A stretch of 64,000 bases of DNA from Zygnema cylindricum (GCA_037447655.1 JBBHKE010002683.1:250001-314000), one strand, 5' to 3'; shown: positions 21,975-33,138, counted from the first letter of the stretch. Notes: generated by a model not told the origin, from the sequence alone. Made by a program: numbers and translations.

Positions 21975-23110
21975 TGTTGATATTTAAGTATTTTCTAGCT
22001 CTGTATTAAGATAAAGAAGAGCAAAGGCAATCTACCTCTAACTCCCATCTCCAAGCCCCCACACTTGTCCTAGTCACTAAAGGCTGGATAAGGAGTTAGA
22101 GACATGGCTACCTAAGCTCACTAGAGAATACAACGGTTGAATTAGGAAGATTTACCAAAAGGTACCTGACAGACCCAAGAATTGATCCTGGTACCTGCCG
22201 TCCGTCTAGTCAACCGCAGCCGGTAGTTTTGTTTGTTTAATCTAGGACTACTACTAACGTGTATTGGGTTTCATACGTGTTTAAATATGTACACGTAGGT
22301 TTTTCCATTTAACTTGATTATGGTTTATTGGGCATAGAAACAGCACTACTATTAGTACCGGACGAAACAAATATAACGTACATTTGTTTCGACAGTCCGT
22401 ATTAAATACCGGTATAAATCGGACGGCCATGGTTAGCGCCGGCTTCGCGGAAAGGACAATTTGGCGGTTTGCGGACACTGCCACTCCGGATGACACGTGG
22501 CAACATCATACGGGTTTACAAAATCTCGGGAACGGAAGACAACAAATCTGAATGTGACAGATGTCACATTATGGCGACGTCATACACTGTCCGAACAGAA
22601 AGTACTCCGACATCTGTACCTTATTGTATAGTACAGTCCTGTGAATCCTTAGTACCTTAGTACTAGGGGGTTTAAATAGGGGTTTAGGACTTAAAATATT
22701 TTGGGTAGAGCCGCCTCTCCTAGAGAGCATCTTGTATAAAAGGTAAACTTTGGCCAACCATAACTATCAACTCAGTTAACCAAATTCACTGATTCTTTCT
22801 GCTCCAGACTCAAGGGAGTCCAGGCTACACAGGGGTGTAGTCGGTTAGAGTGTTTGCCTGCCAGGGTAGATGCATTTCTAAGGGAAAGTCAAAGTGGGAA
22901 ATGTTATCCTAAACTCATATTCTAACTTTTCATTTTGTAAGTGAAATTGAGCAAACAGAAAGTCTTATTTCACAAGGGTGATGCTGTAATGGGGTGCTGA
23001 TTGTCAAAGGGTTTATCATTTGGGTTTATATAAACTTAGAGTCGACACTATCTAGATTAGCTTCTTTGGATCAGTGAATTATGTGTGGCAATGGAGCCCA
23101 TAGAGTTTCA
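21975..23110 (+). repeat. 3' LTR of copia B
   Basis: 1136 bp, a partner of 18992-20125 with the same termini and TATA box. Gypsy LTR sequence resumes after it at CAAGCTAGGTGCCC. Confidence 0.9.
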
Positions 23111-23394
23111 CAAGCTAGGTGCCCTTCTCTTATGTTTTTGAGGCACGCTCGACACCTCACTCATGTTAAGACTCTATCATCCTCCAACAACCTGCCCGAA
23201 TAAATTCTAATACAAGCATTAGGTGAAGAAATCCACTTCGGAAAAAAGTAGGGTCGACATGGCCACTTCGCCAACCGCATTCCTTTAGTCCATAGATCCG
23301 AAAACCCCTTTAGTGGATAGGGCCTACAATGCTTTATCAATGGCTCTTATACTAAACCAAACAAGTAACTTCAAGCTCAATGGGTATGGAGGAT
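23111..23394 (+). pseudogene. G2 LTR remnant joined to gag-protease linker
   Basis: 23111-23154 is the continuation of the Gypsy LTR up to GCTCGACA. From there the sequence equals G1 from about position 4570. The joint lies in a short shared stretch (CACCTCA in G1). The linker is frameshifted but aligns with G1 across the copia A insertion point, giving the uninterrupted form CCCCTTTAGTGGATAGGGCC. Confidence 0.7.
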
Positions 23395-23720
23395 GCCAAG
23401 ACGCTGTGGTCGTCACTGGAGCGCTCCCGAGTCTCATCATCACCTCTGCTTTGTAAAAAATGCCCAAGGAACTCTAGCCTGAAATCTACCCAAGCAATAT
23501 CTACTTAAGCACGATAAGCAGCGGCATTGAACCTGTCCATAAGATTATCAAAGGCATGGAAATCGAGTTTTCTGATGACAAAGGCCAACAGGTGAAAATT
23601 GAGCTTCCCTTCTTAGTGGTGGAAGGGACTCAATTTGAAATTATGTTAGGAATGGCTAATTAGACCCGACTAAATATGAGAGTGAGCGTGTGGAAAGAAT
23701 AATGTACAGTTCGGGACCTC
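23395..23720 (+). pseudogene. Gypsy G2 aspartic protease
   Basis: Retropepsin-like: YGGCQDAVVVTGALPSLI, where the active-site Asp of DTGA is replaced by Val, and FEIMLGMAN near the end. Stops at about 23455 and 23661. The domain is followed by conserved MRVSVWK as in G1. Confidence 0.7.
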
Positions 23721-24075
23721 AGAAATCGCGAAGGAACCAAAGTAGTGGTTCCTTTGGATTTATGGAATCGGGAGAAGAAAAATGTCCCGGTGTCTTGTTG
23801 CTACGCGATCTATACTACATCTTCTTCTTGACGGAATTGTTTGGCAGTTCCACAGATATAGCCGAAGAATTCTGGCAGTTCCCCATTTGAAAGCGGTAGA
23901 AAGAGGAATACAATAATAGATTTTTACTGGTGGCGAAACTCTAGCAGGGAGTGGATCACGCTTTCTTGGCTTTATTAATAAAGGAAGTCGTTTCTACACC
24001 CCTGTCTGACCTGGTCCGGTAACGAGGAATTCAACCAATATGTGGTGTCATTGACAATCCCAAATTTTTTGACTA
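23721..24075 (+). pseudogene. Gypsy G2 protease-DNMT linker
   Basis: Partly conserved with G1 (SRRNQSSGSF, SSTDIAEE). About 23941-24060 has no counterpart in G1, so G1 has lost it or G2 gained it. No domain is recognised. Confidence 0.45.
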
Positions 24076-25010
24076 CGAATTTTATCTCTATTTTTTGGAA
24101 TCAGTTCCAATTTAGAAGTTGTTCTAAGAACAGGATATCGGGTAGAATCATATACAGCCGTGGAGATATCACAAGAGGCACGAAATGTCAGCGAACACCG
24201 CCTTAACCAACTTCACACCCTATAACCTCAGCAGCTTCCAATGTCTGCCTTTTCCAAAGCTCACCAGAGTCTTCAGCATAATATAGAAAACATCCTGAAA
24301 CTCCATCTAACAAGTTTGGAAAAAAGAGATTTAGTGGTGGCAGGATGGCCTTGTCAGAGATACTCCTTAGCGGGACAAGGCAGAGGGCTTCAAGACCGCA
24401 GAGCCGGACATTTATTGGATGATCAAATTAATTTTTGGATTTAACAACTCCAGGACACACCAGTAGGGTACGTTTTGGAGAATGTCCACCCAGAAGATGA
24501 TAAACGAAAACATGTTGCGGATAGTTGGAATCAAATAACCCAAATTTTAGGAGCTCCCTTGGTTTTCAACGCCGCCCAGATGGGATCAAGGACCAATATG
24601 ATCTTGATTCCAGTTCTTAGGCAGCTATTGGATAAGCAGACCCCCGACCCGAAAAATTTGGTGTAGCGGATACTTTGCGAAGGTAGGATGGCCACACTTG
24701 TGAAGCGACCCGACCGCTCCCCTTTCTTTTGGTGTAACAAAAGGAGATTCCCACGAAAAGCACTCCCAACATTGGTCTTTTTCCCTCATAGTCACCCTTA
24801 TCCGAAAGGGACAGCGAAAATAATTTTTGATAGTAAGGCAGGAATCTGGACAACACCGACAATTGCAGAACGGGAAGAAGCAATGGGAATTCATAAAGGC
24901 ACCACGGAAGCACCAGGTATTTATACCTTCAACCTAATTGGCAAAGTATGGATTTGAATTCAATCACAAGGGTGCTCAAGCATGCACTCGCCTTTTCCAC
25001 CCTCATGTCC
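24076..25010 (+). pseudogene. Gypsy G2 cytosine DNA methyltransferase domain
   Basis: About 310 residues, the normal size of a C5-methyltransferase catalytic core. One frame runs from 24076 to 24957 with stops at 24223, 24442 and 24664. Motif I is ILSLFFGISSNLEVVLRTG, binding the methyl donor. Motif II is VESYTAVEIS. Motif IV is VVAGWPCQRYSLAGQ, catalytic Cys at 24352-24354. Motif VI is VLENVHP at 24475-24492. The motif VIII region lacks about six residues that G1 keeps (RAHRVRAY). The IX-X region is TIAEREEAMG at 24856-24888. A frame change leads to MDLNSITRVLKHALAFS. The conserved YWTN-type context of motif VIII recalls DNMT3/DRM-like enzymes, whereas GWPCQ recalls DNMT1/bacterial types; the subfamily is left open. 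Confidence 0.87.
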
Positions 25011-25330
25011 CTGGTATTAAGGGCTATTTACCTTCAAGCTCATCAGTTATTAACGATGCAAGCAACTTTGCACCATAAGAGGGGGAGAGAAAGGAGAAGA
25101 AAAAATCACATTTCACCATCGCAGGTTTTCCCTGATGGGGGTTGCGGCGGCTCAAATGGCGACGACTTATCGGAAGTTGTCATCAGTAGTGTCTTAGCCA
25201 GAGGGGTAGGGCCAAATCCACCGGTAGGATTAGAATTCGACATTAACCTTTGGGGTAGACCGCCGGAAGATTGGGCTGCCGTAGAGCCAAGGAAAATGGA
25301 TTAGACCCTAGGGCACCAGTTGGACCCTAA
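25011..25330 (+). pseudogene. Gypsy G2 DNMT-RT spacer
   Basis: Basic stretch HHKRGRERRRKNH, glycine-containing linker and EFDINLWGRPPEDWAAVE, aligning with 13901-14209 of G1. No known domain. Confidence 0.55.
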
Positions 25331-26070
25331 GTTGAAGGCACGGCTTTCCGATAATGTTGGCCAAAACAAGTAGATGTTCTCATGGTTAGGAACAGGTTTC
25401 GGTATCTACAAGCGAACCCCTTTTCGAATCAATTTGATCGACGAGACTGCAAATGTTTGTCAAAAGTAATATCCTATCAGTTTCAAGGAGAAGGAATTCA
25501 TCACGGCTAAAGTCCAAACTTTGGTGGAAGCCAGATTTGATCAAGAAAATACAACACTTCATGGGTTTGCCTCCACGATAGTTCTCCCTCCCAAGAAGGA
25601 CTCGTCCGGGAAAACTGTAGATTTCCAAATGTGTGGAGATTATCGCATGCTAAACAGTACCACCATTTCTGACCGATATCTGATGCCAACCCCGGAAGAC
25701 ATATTCAACTCCCTTGTTGGTGCCACTATCTACTCCACTCTGGACATGAAAAATGTTTTTTACCGAATTGTCATGGAACCAACGCACCGGGAAAGAACAA
25801 CCTTTTGGGCAGGTTCTCGACTTTATGAACTGATTTACATTCCATTCAGGCTTAAGAATGCGCCGGCCAAATTCAAATCGGCCATGGACGAAGCACTCCG
25901 ATGAATCGATTGTGCGCGGTGCTATATTGATGATGTGATCATCTTCTCAAAGACCTTTGAATAACACTTGGAGCATATCGTGATCGTCCTCCGGGCCTTT
26001 CAAGCTGCGAGCTTGAAATGTCACCCGGGCAAAGGTATTTTTGGGGTAGAGAAAATCATTTACCTCTGAC
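25331..26070 (+). pseudogene. Gypsy G2 reverse transcriptase
   Basis: KVQTLVEARFDQENTTLHGF, VLPPKKDSSGKTVDF, CGDYRMLNSTTISDRY, YSTLDMKNVFYRIVM, YIPFRLKNAPAKF and the catalytic CYIDDVIIFSK at about 25920. Both catalytic aspartates are present. Stops at 25390, 25467, 25902 and 25962 break it. Confidence 0.9.
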
Positions 26071-26822
26071 ATGAGGTGACTTCCAGGACTTTCGGTCCCC
26101 ACATGGTCAAGGTGGCAGCCCATGACGCTCTTCCCCCACCGTAGGATATCTCAACCCTACGCACCTTTCTGGGTCTAGCCAACTACTATCGACGGTTTAT
26201 CCCCGAGTTCAATAGTCACGCTCAGCCCCTCAACTAGCTGTTGCGGAATGACCAAGGATGGCGGTGGGCCCAAAAACAACAGATCCCTTTTGAGTTCTTG
26301 AAGGATGCTCTAAAGGAGCACCCCGTGCTCTGGATGCCTGATCAGCAGAGGGCTTTCCACCTTTGCATTGATTGGAGCAGGTTTGGATTGGGAGCGGTTT
26401 TGGCTCAAGTCGATGATGTTGGAGTTGAATATATGGTGGCCTACGCTAGCTGGAACAACAATAGAGCATAAGGGAATTATAGCAGTTACCACAGAGAGCT
26501 ACTCGCAGCGGTTTGGGTAATCCAACATTTCCGGCCTTATTTGTACAAGGTCCATATCACCCTGATCATTGATCACCAACCCCAGAAATGGATCATGGAA
26601 TATAGTAAGTTAACGGACATACTCGCCAGATGGATTCTTATCCCGCGTGAATGTGATTTCAACATTGTTCATAGAGTAGGGGAAATCCATGGGAATGCCG
26701 ATGGACTTATCAAGAATCCCAATCCCTCCACCATGAATTCTACCAAGGCTCGGCATTATGAGGACCTTGAAATCAGTCTGGGACTCATTCAGGTATCCTC
26801 GCCTTTCATCTATCTTCCCTAA
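26071..26822 (+). pseudogene. Gypsy G2 RNase H
   Basis: TFLGLANYYRRFIPEFNSHA connects it to the RT. The domain has LCIDWSRFGLGAVLAQ (the first catalytic Asp), YHRELLAAVWVIQHFRPYL (Glu) and HRVGEIHGNADGL. Stops at 26236, 26469 and 26820. Confidence 0.88.
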
Positions 26823-27029
26823 TCTGGGGGGGAACTGTCAACATTTTCAGCCAACGTGGAGTGGCACGCGCTCATAGGTGCCGGGCGTAAGGATATACGG
26901 AACGACCTTGATGCTCTTCAATGTATCTAACAAAGGTCGTCTCTTCCCCACTTGACTAAATCTAATTATCCCGAGTGCAAACTCGGATGGCTGCGTATGA
27001 TTGGGATTGAGGCATTCTCCTCTGGTCAT

Positions 27030-28094
27030 GGTTAGATGGCACGAGGAAAGTGGTTCCTCCCCCCTTAGACCGTGAAACTTTGATTTCCAATCTCCATCAA
27101 CAATGTGGACAATTCGGGCAAAAGCGCACCACTTCCCTTGTTGCGGGCTCTTAATGGTGGCACGCGTTGCGGACCCAAGTGAACAAAATTGTGTAGACTT
27201 GCTCCTCATGCGATTAAGTCAATGCTGCCTTTGACAAAAAGGCGGAACTCAACTTCATTCCCTTCCGATCCGGGGGATGTTTTATCGACGGTCTTTCGAT
27301 CTTTTGGGACCTTTTTCTGACCAGCAAGCGAGGGAACCGTTTTGTGCTGGTCATAATAGAACATTTTTCCAAGTGGATTGAGTTGGTTGTTTTGCCCCGA
27401 AAGGAGTCCAAGGCAATTGCAAATGCCTTTTTGCAAAGGGTTTTAGCGCAATTCGGGGCGCCTGCGAAAGTTGTAACGGACAAAGGCTCCGAATTTGCCA
27501 GAGAATTTTCCAACCTCTTCGAAAAATGCCTTGTCGACCATCGCTTAACAAGCCGTGACCACCCGCACGCTGACGGTTAACCGAAAGGTGCGTACAGACA
27601 GTGAAGCGGTCACTACAAAAATATATAGTTGAAGAAGATTTGGGGGGGTGGGACAAGAGGTTGTCTTGGATTGCTATGGGATACCGATTAAGCACACTGG
27701 CTTCTCTCCACTCGTATAGTCCTTACTTCATTTTATTCGGACAGCATCTCATCCTGCCATTGGCTGCATCGGCCCAAGCGGTGGTCCCCTCGGAGATGGA
27801 TGACAAGAGAACAGTCAAAAAACTGATCGCTGACAGAGCCAAGATATTTCACGGAGAGATGCCTCTCACCATGGGGAATTTGCAAGCAGCTCAACACCGA
27901 GATCAGTTGTGGTATTCTCAACCCCGGAGCGGGAATTATTTGCCACGTCAACAACGATTTATGCCGGGGGACTTTGTATATCAGATACAACAAAAGAAGG
28001 ACAAGCTGGATATTTTTGTGTCGGGCGAGTAATTTTGAAAGTGGTCGAAGTTTCCAATAAATGGGTTCTTACATTGGAGGGAAAGGATGGTTGA
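27030..28094 (+). pseudogene. Gypsy G2 integrase
   Basis: The zinc-binding region is at 27060-27215. The core has RFVLVIIEHFSKWIELVVLP (Asp replaced at the FSD position), VVTDKGSEFAREFSNLFEKC with the second catalytic Asp, and HRLTSRDHPHADG. The C-terminal region shows SPYFILFGQHLILPLAA, FMPGDFVYQI and RVILKVVEVSNKWVLTLEG. The tail is in the same frame (starting 27909) as the PHD-like finger further on, separated only by stops. Confidence 0.87.
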
Positions 28095-28214
28095 AAGAAT
28101 TAAAGAGAATCACATTAATGTGTCCCCTTGCCATCTTCGAGGACTGGAGGACAAAACCACTTTCCACTTAACTTACTTTGCCAATCCTTCACTTTCCATT
28201 TAACTTACTTTGCC

Positions 28215-28359
28215 AATCCTTCTTCCTGTTCATCAGCTTGCAATCCGCCCTCCCAGCTCCAAGACATATTGGTCTGCAATCAGTGTGGTCAATGTTGGCA
28301 TTCAACCTGTCTCCCATCCTGTTGGGAGCCACGCTCTTTACCCTCCAGCACCTGGCTCT
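28215..28359 (+). pseudogene. PHD-like zinc finger of G2 (interrupted by an LTR)
   Basis: NPSSCSSACNPPSQ, then LVCNQCGQCWHSTCLPSC and PSSTWL, in frame with the integrase tail. The LTR at 28360 cuts it just before the last Cys pair. The residues CGNY-EWGE follow after the insertion (29490 on), where G1 has SGNC-EWGR. The composite ancestral ligand set is C-x3-C, C-x2-C, H-x2-C, C-x2-C. All central ligands are intact here, unlike in G1. The fold is inferred from spacing only, and other cross-brace zinc fingers remain possible. Confidence 0.6.
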
Positions 28360-29487
28360 TGTTGTCCATAGCCTATTTCAGCGATAGACTACACTCGGAA
28401 GCACCACAGACTATCCCTCAAACAGCTATGTTTCAGTCAACACAGATTACTCCACAATAAATAAAATCCCCTCAGATTGCTCCAATAGACAGAATACTAT
28501 AGACGATGCAATCTCCCAAAGTTATAGCCAAATCCACTAAGGAATGTAGAAGATATAAGTTCCAGAGTTTCACAAAAACAGCTTACAGCTTCATAAACTA
28601 AAAACTTAGACCTTTCACAGAATCTTATAGAAATAACGGAATAAAATGAAACTGCACACACATATAGATATTATATCATAGAATAAATTCACGAAGTTTC
28701 ACATAAAAAAACTAAACAGGGTGATCACATCAACAGGTCAAAGATTCCAAAAACAGTTTGCCATTGCTTTGATAAACTTGACTGTGATAGTCAAAATATT
28801 CTAAGTCCTTCAAGTTATACTCAGAGAGTTCACTACTGAATATACAGAAGAATACCAGCCATACGGTATCTACCATCTACCTAATCTATTGTAAGTATAC
28901 CCGAATAGTTCAAGGTATGTCAGACTGAACAAATATACACTAAAAGACTAATTAGCAAAAAGACAAACTAATGTGGAACATAATATTTACACCAACATCC
29001 CCACAATCTTCGTATGTCAATAACTAAGCTACCACTAAGCAGCCACTAAACAAATATCATTACTCAAAATCTAAACTATTCATATTATCCGCAGTTGCGA
29101 TAACTGCTTTGTCCGTACGAATCATATTAAATTATCTGCGGCTGCATGGACTTGTCTGCATGGCAACTGCTCCGTACCGGCAGTGCGTATTTATCCAAAA
29201 TAATTGCAGATGCGTTGTCTTGTCTGCGTTGCAATTGCGCCGTACCAGCGGTGCCTATTTCAACATTTCATTTACTCCATATCGGATCGCTTCGCGATCC
29301 GCCGTCCATTTGTCAATGCTTGTTCACGCCACTCAATGAGTCTTTTACGTCACTAAAATTATATCCGTTTGGTCGCTCCCCCAATCCATGAATCCATTCG
29401 AACCTCAACATTTAATTCCATTGCGCACAAACTGTCACAAGCGCACACAATGTCGCGTACGCACGAAACAAACTTTTCAAAACAACT
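28360..29487 (-). repeat. LTR (TGTTG...CAACA family), minus strand, inside the G2 PHD-like finger
   Basis: Begins TGTTGTCCATAGCC and ends CAAAACAACT. A target duplication GCTCT/GCTTT (28355-28359, 29488-29492) with one mismatch supports a solo LTR. It corresponds in reverse to 12518-13574 and carries the hairpin GGATCGCTTCGCGATCC at 29284-29300. G1 is uninterrupted at this site. Confidence 0.8.
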
Positions 29488-29546
29488 GCTTTGTGGGAAC
29501 TACGAATGGGGCGAGTAATTTTATGTCTTAGTCATGGTTGACTAAG

Positions 29547-29559
29547 AGGGGGGGGAAAT
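29547..29559 (+). promoter_or_regulatory. Polypurine tract of G2
   Basis: AGGGGGGGGAAAT directly before the 3' LTR. Confidence 0.75.
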
Positions 29560-31007
29560 TGGGATATCAGCCAACTACCGAGACCCCAAACCCTTTCCCC
29601 GGCCAGGTGGGGGAAAGGAAGGGGGAGGGGATTCCTTTTGCTTTCAAATGCACTCATCTCTAATCCATGTTGGGGTATCTCCCTTATATTTACATGAATA
29701 TATAAAGAAGGGATGTGGGCAGCCGTGGGCAAAATCATTTTTTGTGGGGAGCACTCACATTTGGGGGTTATTTGCAGGAATCCTATGCCGACGACTCCGG
29801 GCTGGGTGCCCTTCTCTTATGTTTTTCAGGCACGCTCGACAGCTGTCAAGCTCGTGTGCTTTTCAGGCACACCTTTATATCCTTAAGGATTTAGGGTCCC
29901 TTTCTTCCTTGTACGGTCCCCAGAGTACGGAGGAGTGAGTGAACTAAGCTTGATCAGCTCTTTCGATTCTCTAAACTGAGCGGAACGCACTTTACGTTGC
30001 GCCTAACGAAGGTCGGACGACTAAGTGATTCTGCCTCAAAGATTGCAAGTTTATTACATGGGATCAATGGCCACGAGCCCTTTTGAAGGGTACATTGTGG
30101 ATCGCCACGTAACTTTCCAGATTGTGATCTAGATAATTTTGTTAGCTATCCGTAGAAATTCATTTTAGGTTAAGCTGACTCCCGTTCAATTAATTACCTT
30201 AGGTCAAAGTTTGGCACTTCCTTGTCATTTTCAGTACTTTGTCTTATAATAGTGCACTAAATAATTACTTCCAGCTGCGGATTTAGCGGCAGTCACAAAC
30301 ATAACTTTTTGCCCTAAGTGCAGTACGGATTAATTTGTCATATGTCAGTTCAATTACACTTGCTTGCCATTGATTGGTTAATACCATAGCTTTGACTTTT
30401 GGGCTTGAGATTTGGATAACCTTTTAATGTATAAGGCACTTGGGGCCGAAGGAGACAGGTTGCTTTTCAGTAGTGTCTTCTGTGAAAATCCTCAAAAATT
30501 CCAACAAAATTCCTTTGGAGAATATTTGTCTTGTTTTGACTATATTGCCATCTTGGCTTTGGATCTGTTTTTTGAGGGAATCACATTCCGGGCGTGTAGT
30601 TGGCACTATTAGCTTTTTAGGTGAATTTTTGACTTTTTGCTGTTTGAAACCGAGAAGATTCTAGTCGGTTCCGAGCTGCGCACACCGGAGGTTGAAGGAG
30701 CTCCATCCTTGTTCACGATACTATCGGTGAGGGGTCGCCTTTTTCTCATTGTCATCGTTGAATTTTGGGGTATGTTAAGCTAACTTCTTTTTTTTTTACT
30801 TTTTCTATCTTTTATTCTCTTTTCTGGGGCAAGGTGATATTGTTAAACGTGGAAAGCCAATCATATTTATCTATATATTTCTATGTGGTAGTGCACTTAT
30901 TTCTTCGTCTGGAGTTCCTTTTTGTTTTGGAGTGACCGTTCCAAAGTGAACTGTTGATCAGGACAGTGGGTTTTGAGGGAACAAGTGTGATAGACTTCAT
31001 GTAGACA
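29560..31007 (+). repeat. 3' LTR of G2
   Basis: 1448 bp, TGGGATATC to GTAGACA, parallel to 17284-18742. It is followed by TAGCACAGAAGT and then by another LTR start at 31020. Confidence 0.85.
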
Positions 31008-31019
31008 TAGCACAGAAGT

Positions 31020-31298
31020 TGGGATATCTACCAAATACCGAGACCCCAAACCCTTTCCCCGGCCAGGTGGGGGTAAGGAACGGGGAGGGGATTCCTTTCG
31101 CCTTCCCATGCACTCATCCCTATTCCCTATGTGGGTGTCTCCCCTATTTTTGCATGCATATATAAGGGATGTGGGCAGTCGTGGACATGATCATTTTTTG
31201 TGGGAAGCACTTGCATTTAGGGATTATTTGCAGGACTCCTATGCTGATGACTCCGGTTTGGGTGCCCTTCTCTTATGTTTTTTAGGCACGTTTGACAG
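31020..31298 (+). repeat. Truncated Gypsy LTR
   Basis: First 279 bp of the family LTR, ending at GCACGTTTGACAG, the centre of the LTR palindrome. The G2 5' LTR is cut at the same point. It joins without a gap to the inverted fragment 31299-32482. Confidence 0.8.
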
Positions 31299-32482
31299 CC
31301 TCCCAATCTATGGTGACAGGTCCGGCCCCCGTCGTAGCCACCCCTTGAAATTTAAGCTTGTTAACCAATTCATGAGCACTGCTCAATACCCCTTTTAGAT
31401 CACCTATAACTACACCTAGCGCCTCTGGATTTGTATTTTTGGGTCGCCGTAGCCCTCTGGAAGGGCGAAAAGGCAGGGCTTTGGGAGAGGGTTTCTCTAT
31501 GTTTGTAACCGGTGCCTCCGGGTGTTTGGGTTCGGATCACCATAGCCCTCTGGAAAGGCGAACCGGTGGTGCTGTTAGAGAAGGTCCCAAGGTTGAGGAT
31601 GAAACAGGAGGTGGATTTGTTTCCTCTTTGGGAATAGGAGCGAAAATCCCCGTGTCACAATGGTCGAAACTCTTCCCCTTCTAAGGATCTTGCGATTCCC
31701 TCCTGATAGTTCTTGCTAGTTCATTCTCTTTGACGAGACCGGTAGCTGGTGTGTCCCCTTTACTACCCGCTAGTAGTGGGGTCTTGAAGAAAAATTGTTG
31801 AGGGCGAGGAGTAGGAGCCCTCCTGGGTCAGTCCTGTTCCGAGTGTGAAAAACTCCTCTTAGAGGAACAGCTTAAAATTTCCACTACCCCTCCCACCGGT
31901 CGAACCACTAGATCTCGATTAGTCTAAAATTCAAAGCTATACAAGGAGCCAATGAGCAGAAACCAAATCGTATTGAACTGACATAAGACAAAGTAAGCCG
32001 TACTACACTTAGGGCAAAAAGTTATGCTTCCAATTGCGGCTAGATCCACGGCCAAAAGTTAAAATTCGTTCCATTCTTATAAGACAAAGTACTGAAAATT
32101 ACGCAGAAACGCCAAACTTTGACCTGATGTAATTAATGGACTTAGAGTCAGTTGGAACGTGAACTGAATTCCTATCAACAGCTAACACCAAAATCTAGAA
32201 ACAATCCGAAAAGGTACTTGGCGTTCCACAATGTACCCTTAACTAGGTCTGGTAGCAACTGGTCACATGTAACAGAATTGTAATCTTTAAAATGGAATAA
32301 CTTTGTCGTTCGGCCTCTGTTAGGCGCGAAAAAAAGTGCGTTCCGCTTAGTCTAGGTAAAAACAGAGTCTTTTCCGGCTTGGTGTATTCCCTCTTCCGTA
32401 CTGTGATAGCCGTATGGGGTAGAATGAGGCTTGAAAATCCTCGGTAAATAAAGGTGTGCCGAAAACGCACACGAGCTTGACA
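31299..32482 (-). mobile_element. Inverted, internally deleted Gypsy fragment G3
   Basis: On the minus strand it starts at 32482 with LTR sequence beginning at the palindrome centre (TGTCAAGCTCGTG). It continues for about 560 bp and then jumps to gag-region sequence equal to G1 about 743-1320. The two parts meet near 31918. The LTR part is clearly more diverged from G1/G2 than those are from each other. No protein remains. Confidence 0.8.
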
Positions 32483-33045
32483 AATTGAAATGAAACCTCT
32501 CAAAACTGAAGAACACCGAGAATCATAATTAGCGTTATGTACGCTAATTTTGTCGCCCTAAATTTTTACTCTATCACCCTAAATAGAGTACATAATTATA
32601 GATTATTCTTTACATTGTTTAAGGTACTTTTGGAAATAGCTTTAACAGCTCTAATATAGTTTTGTTTTAGATAGTGTGGCGTACTGTCGGTGTTTGGTTG
32701 TGCAAAACAATACTTTATTAACTAAAAAAGTGCAAAAAATGATTTAATACAGGCCGTTGTTATGTAACTGCGTTTTCACAAATCGCGTAATGCAAACGTC
32801 ATAATGACAGGAAATTGTACGTTTTGTCAGATTCTTTAAGTGTACCTAATTTATAGTAAAGATAGCAGCGCTGATATTTAGTACAAACAGAAACCCAAAT
32901 TCTAGTTATTGATAAATTAGAGTAAATTTGTGTTTGAAGAGAATTGATTACACAATTTAGATTTATAACTCTCATTTTTTTTTTTTTTTTACACTATAAC
33001 ACGATTCACGGTGTACTTCAGTTTTGAGAGGTTTGTCTCAATTTG
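32481..33045. mobile_element. MITE-like TIR element (565 bp)
   Basis: The left end has CAAATTGA and AAACCTCTCAAAACTGAAG, then ACACCGAGAATCAT. The right end carries the reverse complement (CTTCAGTTTTGAGAGGTTT, TCAATTTG). There is no coding capacity. Its inner end motif GTACACCGTG-ATCAT recurs in a smaller element at 53219-53433. The target duplication is unclear. Confidence 0.65.
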
Positions 33046-33138
33046 CGTCTAAGTTCAATGTAACGCTTAGACGATTAACTTTCAATGTTTAAATCGAACA
33101 TGTGCTCTCACCGTGGAGCTTACGTAAAGACAAAAAGT

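Larger units (their letters stand above)
18992..23110 (+). mobile_element. Copia B: gag-only, non-autonomous LTR element nested in the G2 LTR
   Basis: Two complete LTRs (18992-20125 and 21975-23110) flank an internal region of only 1849 bp. That region holds a primer-binding site, a gag with zinc knuckle and an undeciphered acidic tail, but no integrase, RT or RNase H. The target site is CGGGC on the left and CAAGC on the right, with mutations. The interrupted Gypsy LTR resumes exactly after the 3' LTR. Proteins for mobilisation would have to come from a relative such as copia A or C. Confidence 0.88.
18751..31007 (+). mobile_element. Ty3/Gypsy element G2 with DNMT (5'-truncated; copia B nested)
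   Basis: Second copy of the family. It begins with the first 290 bp or so of the LTR (18751-18991 plus 23111-23154, split by copia B). It then jumps directly to sequence equivalent to G1 position about 4570, so gag is missing. The protease-DNMT-RT-RNase H-integrase-PHD order is retained to the polypurine tract, with the 3' LTR at 29560-31007. An LTR (28360-29487) interrupts the PHD-like finger. This is the better copy for reading the DNMT, which stays in one frame for about 870 bp with three stops. Confidence 0.85.
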
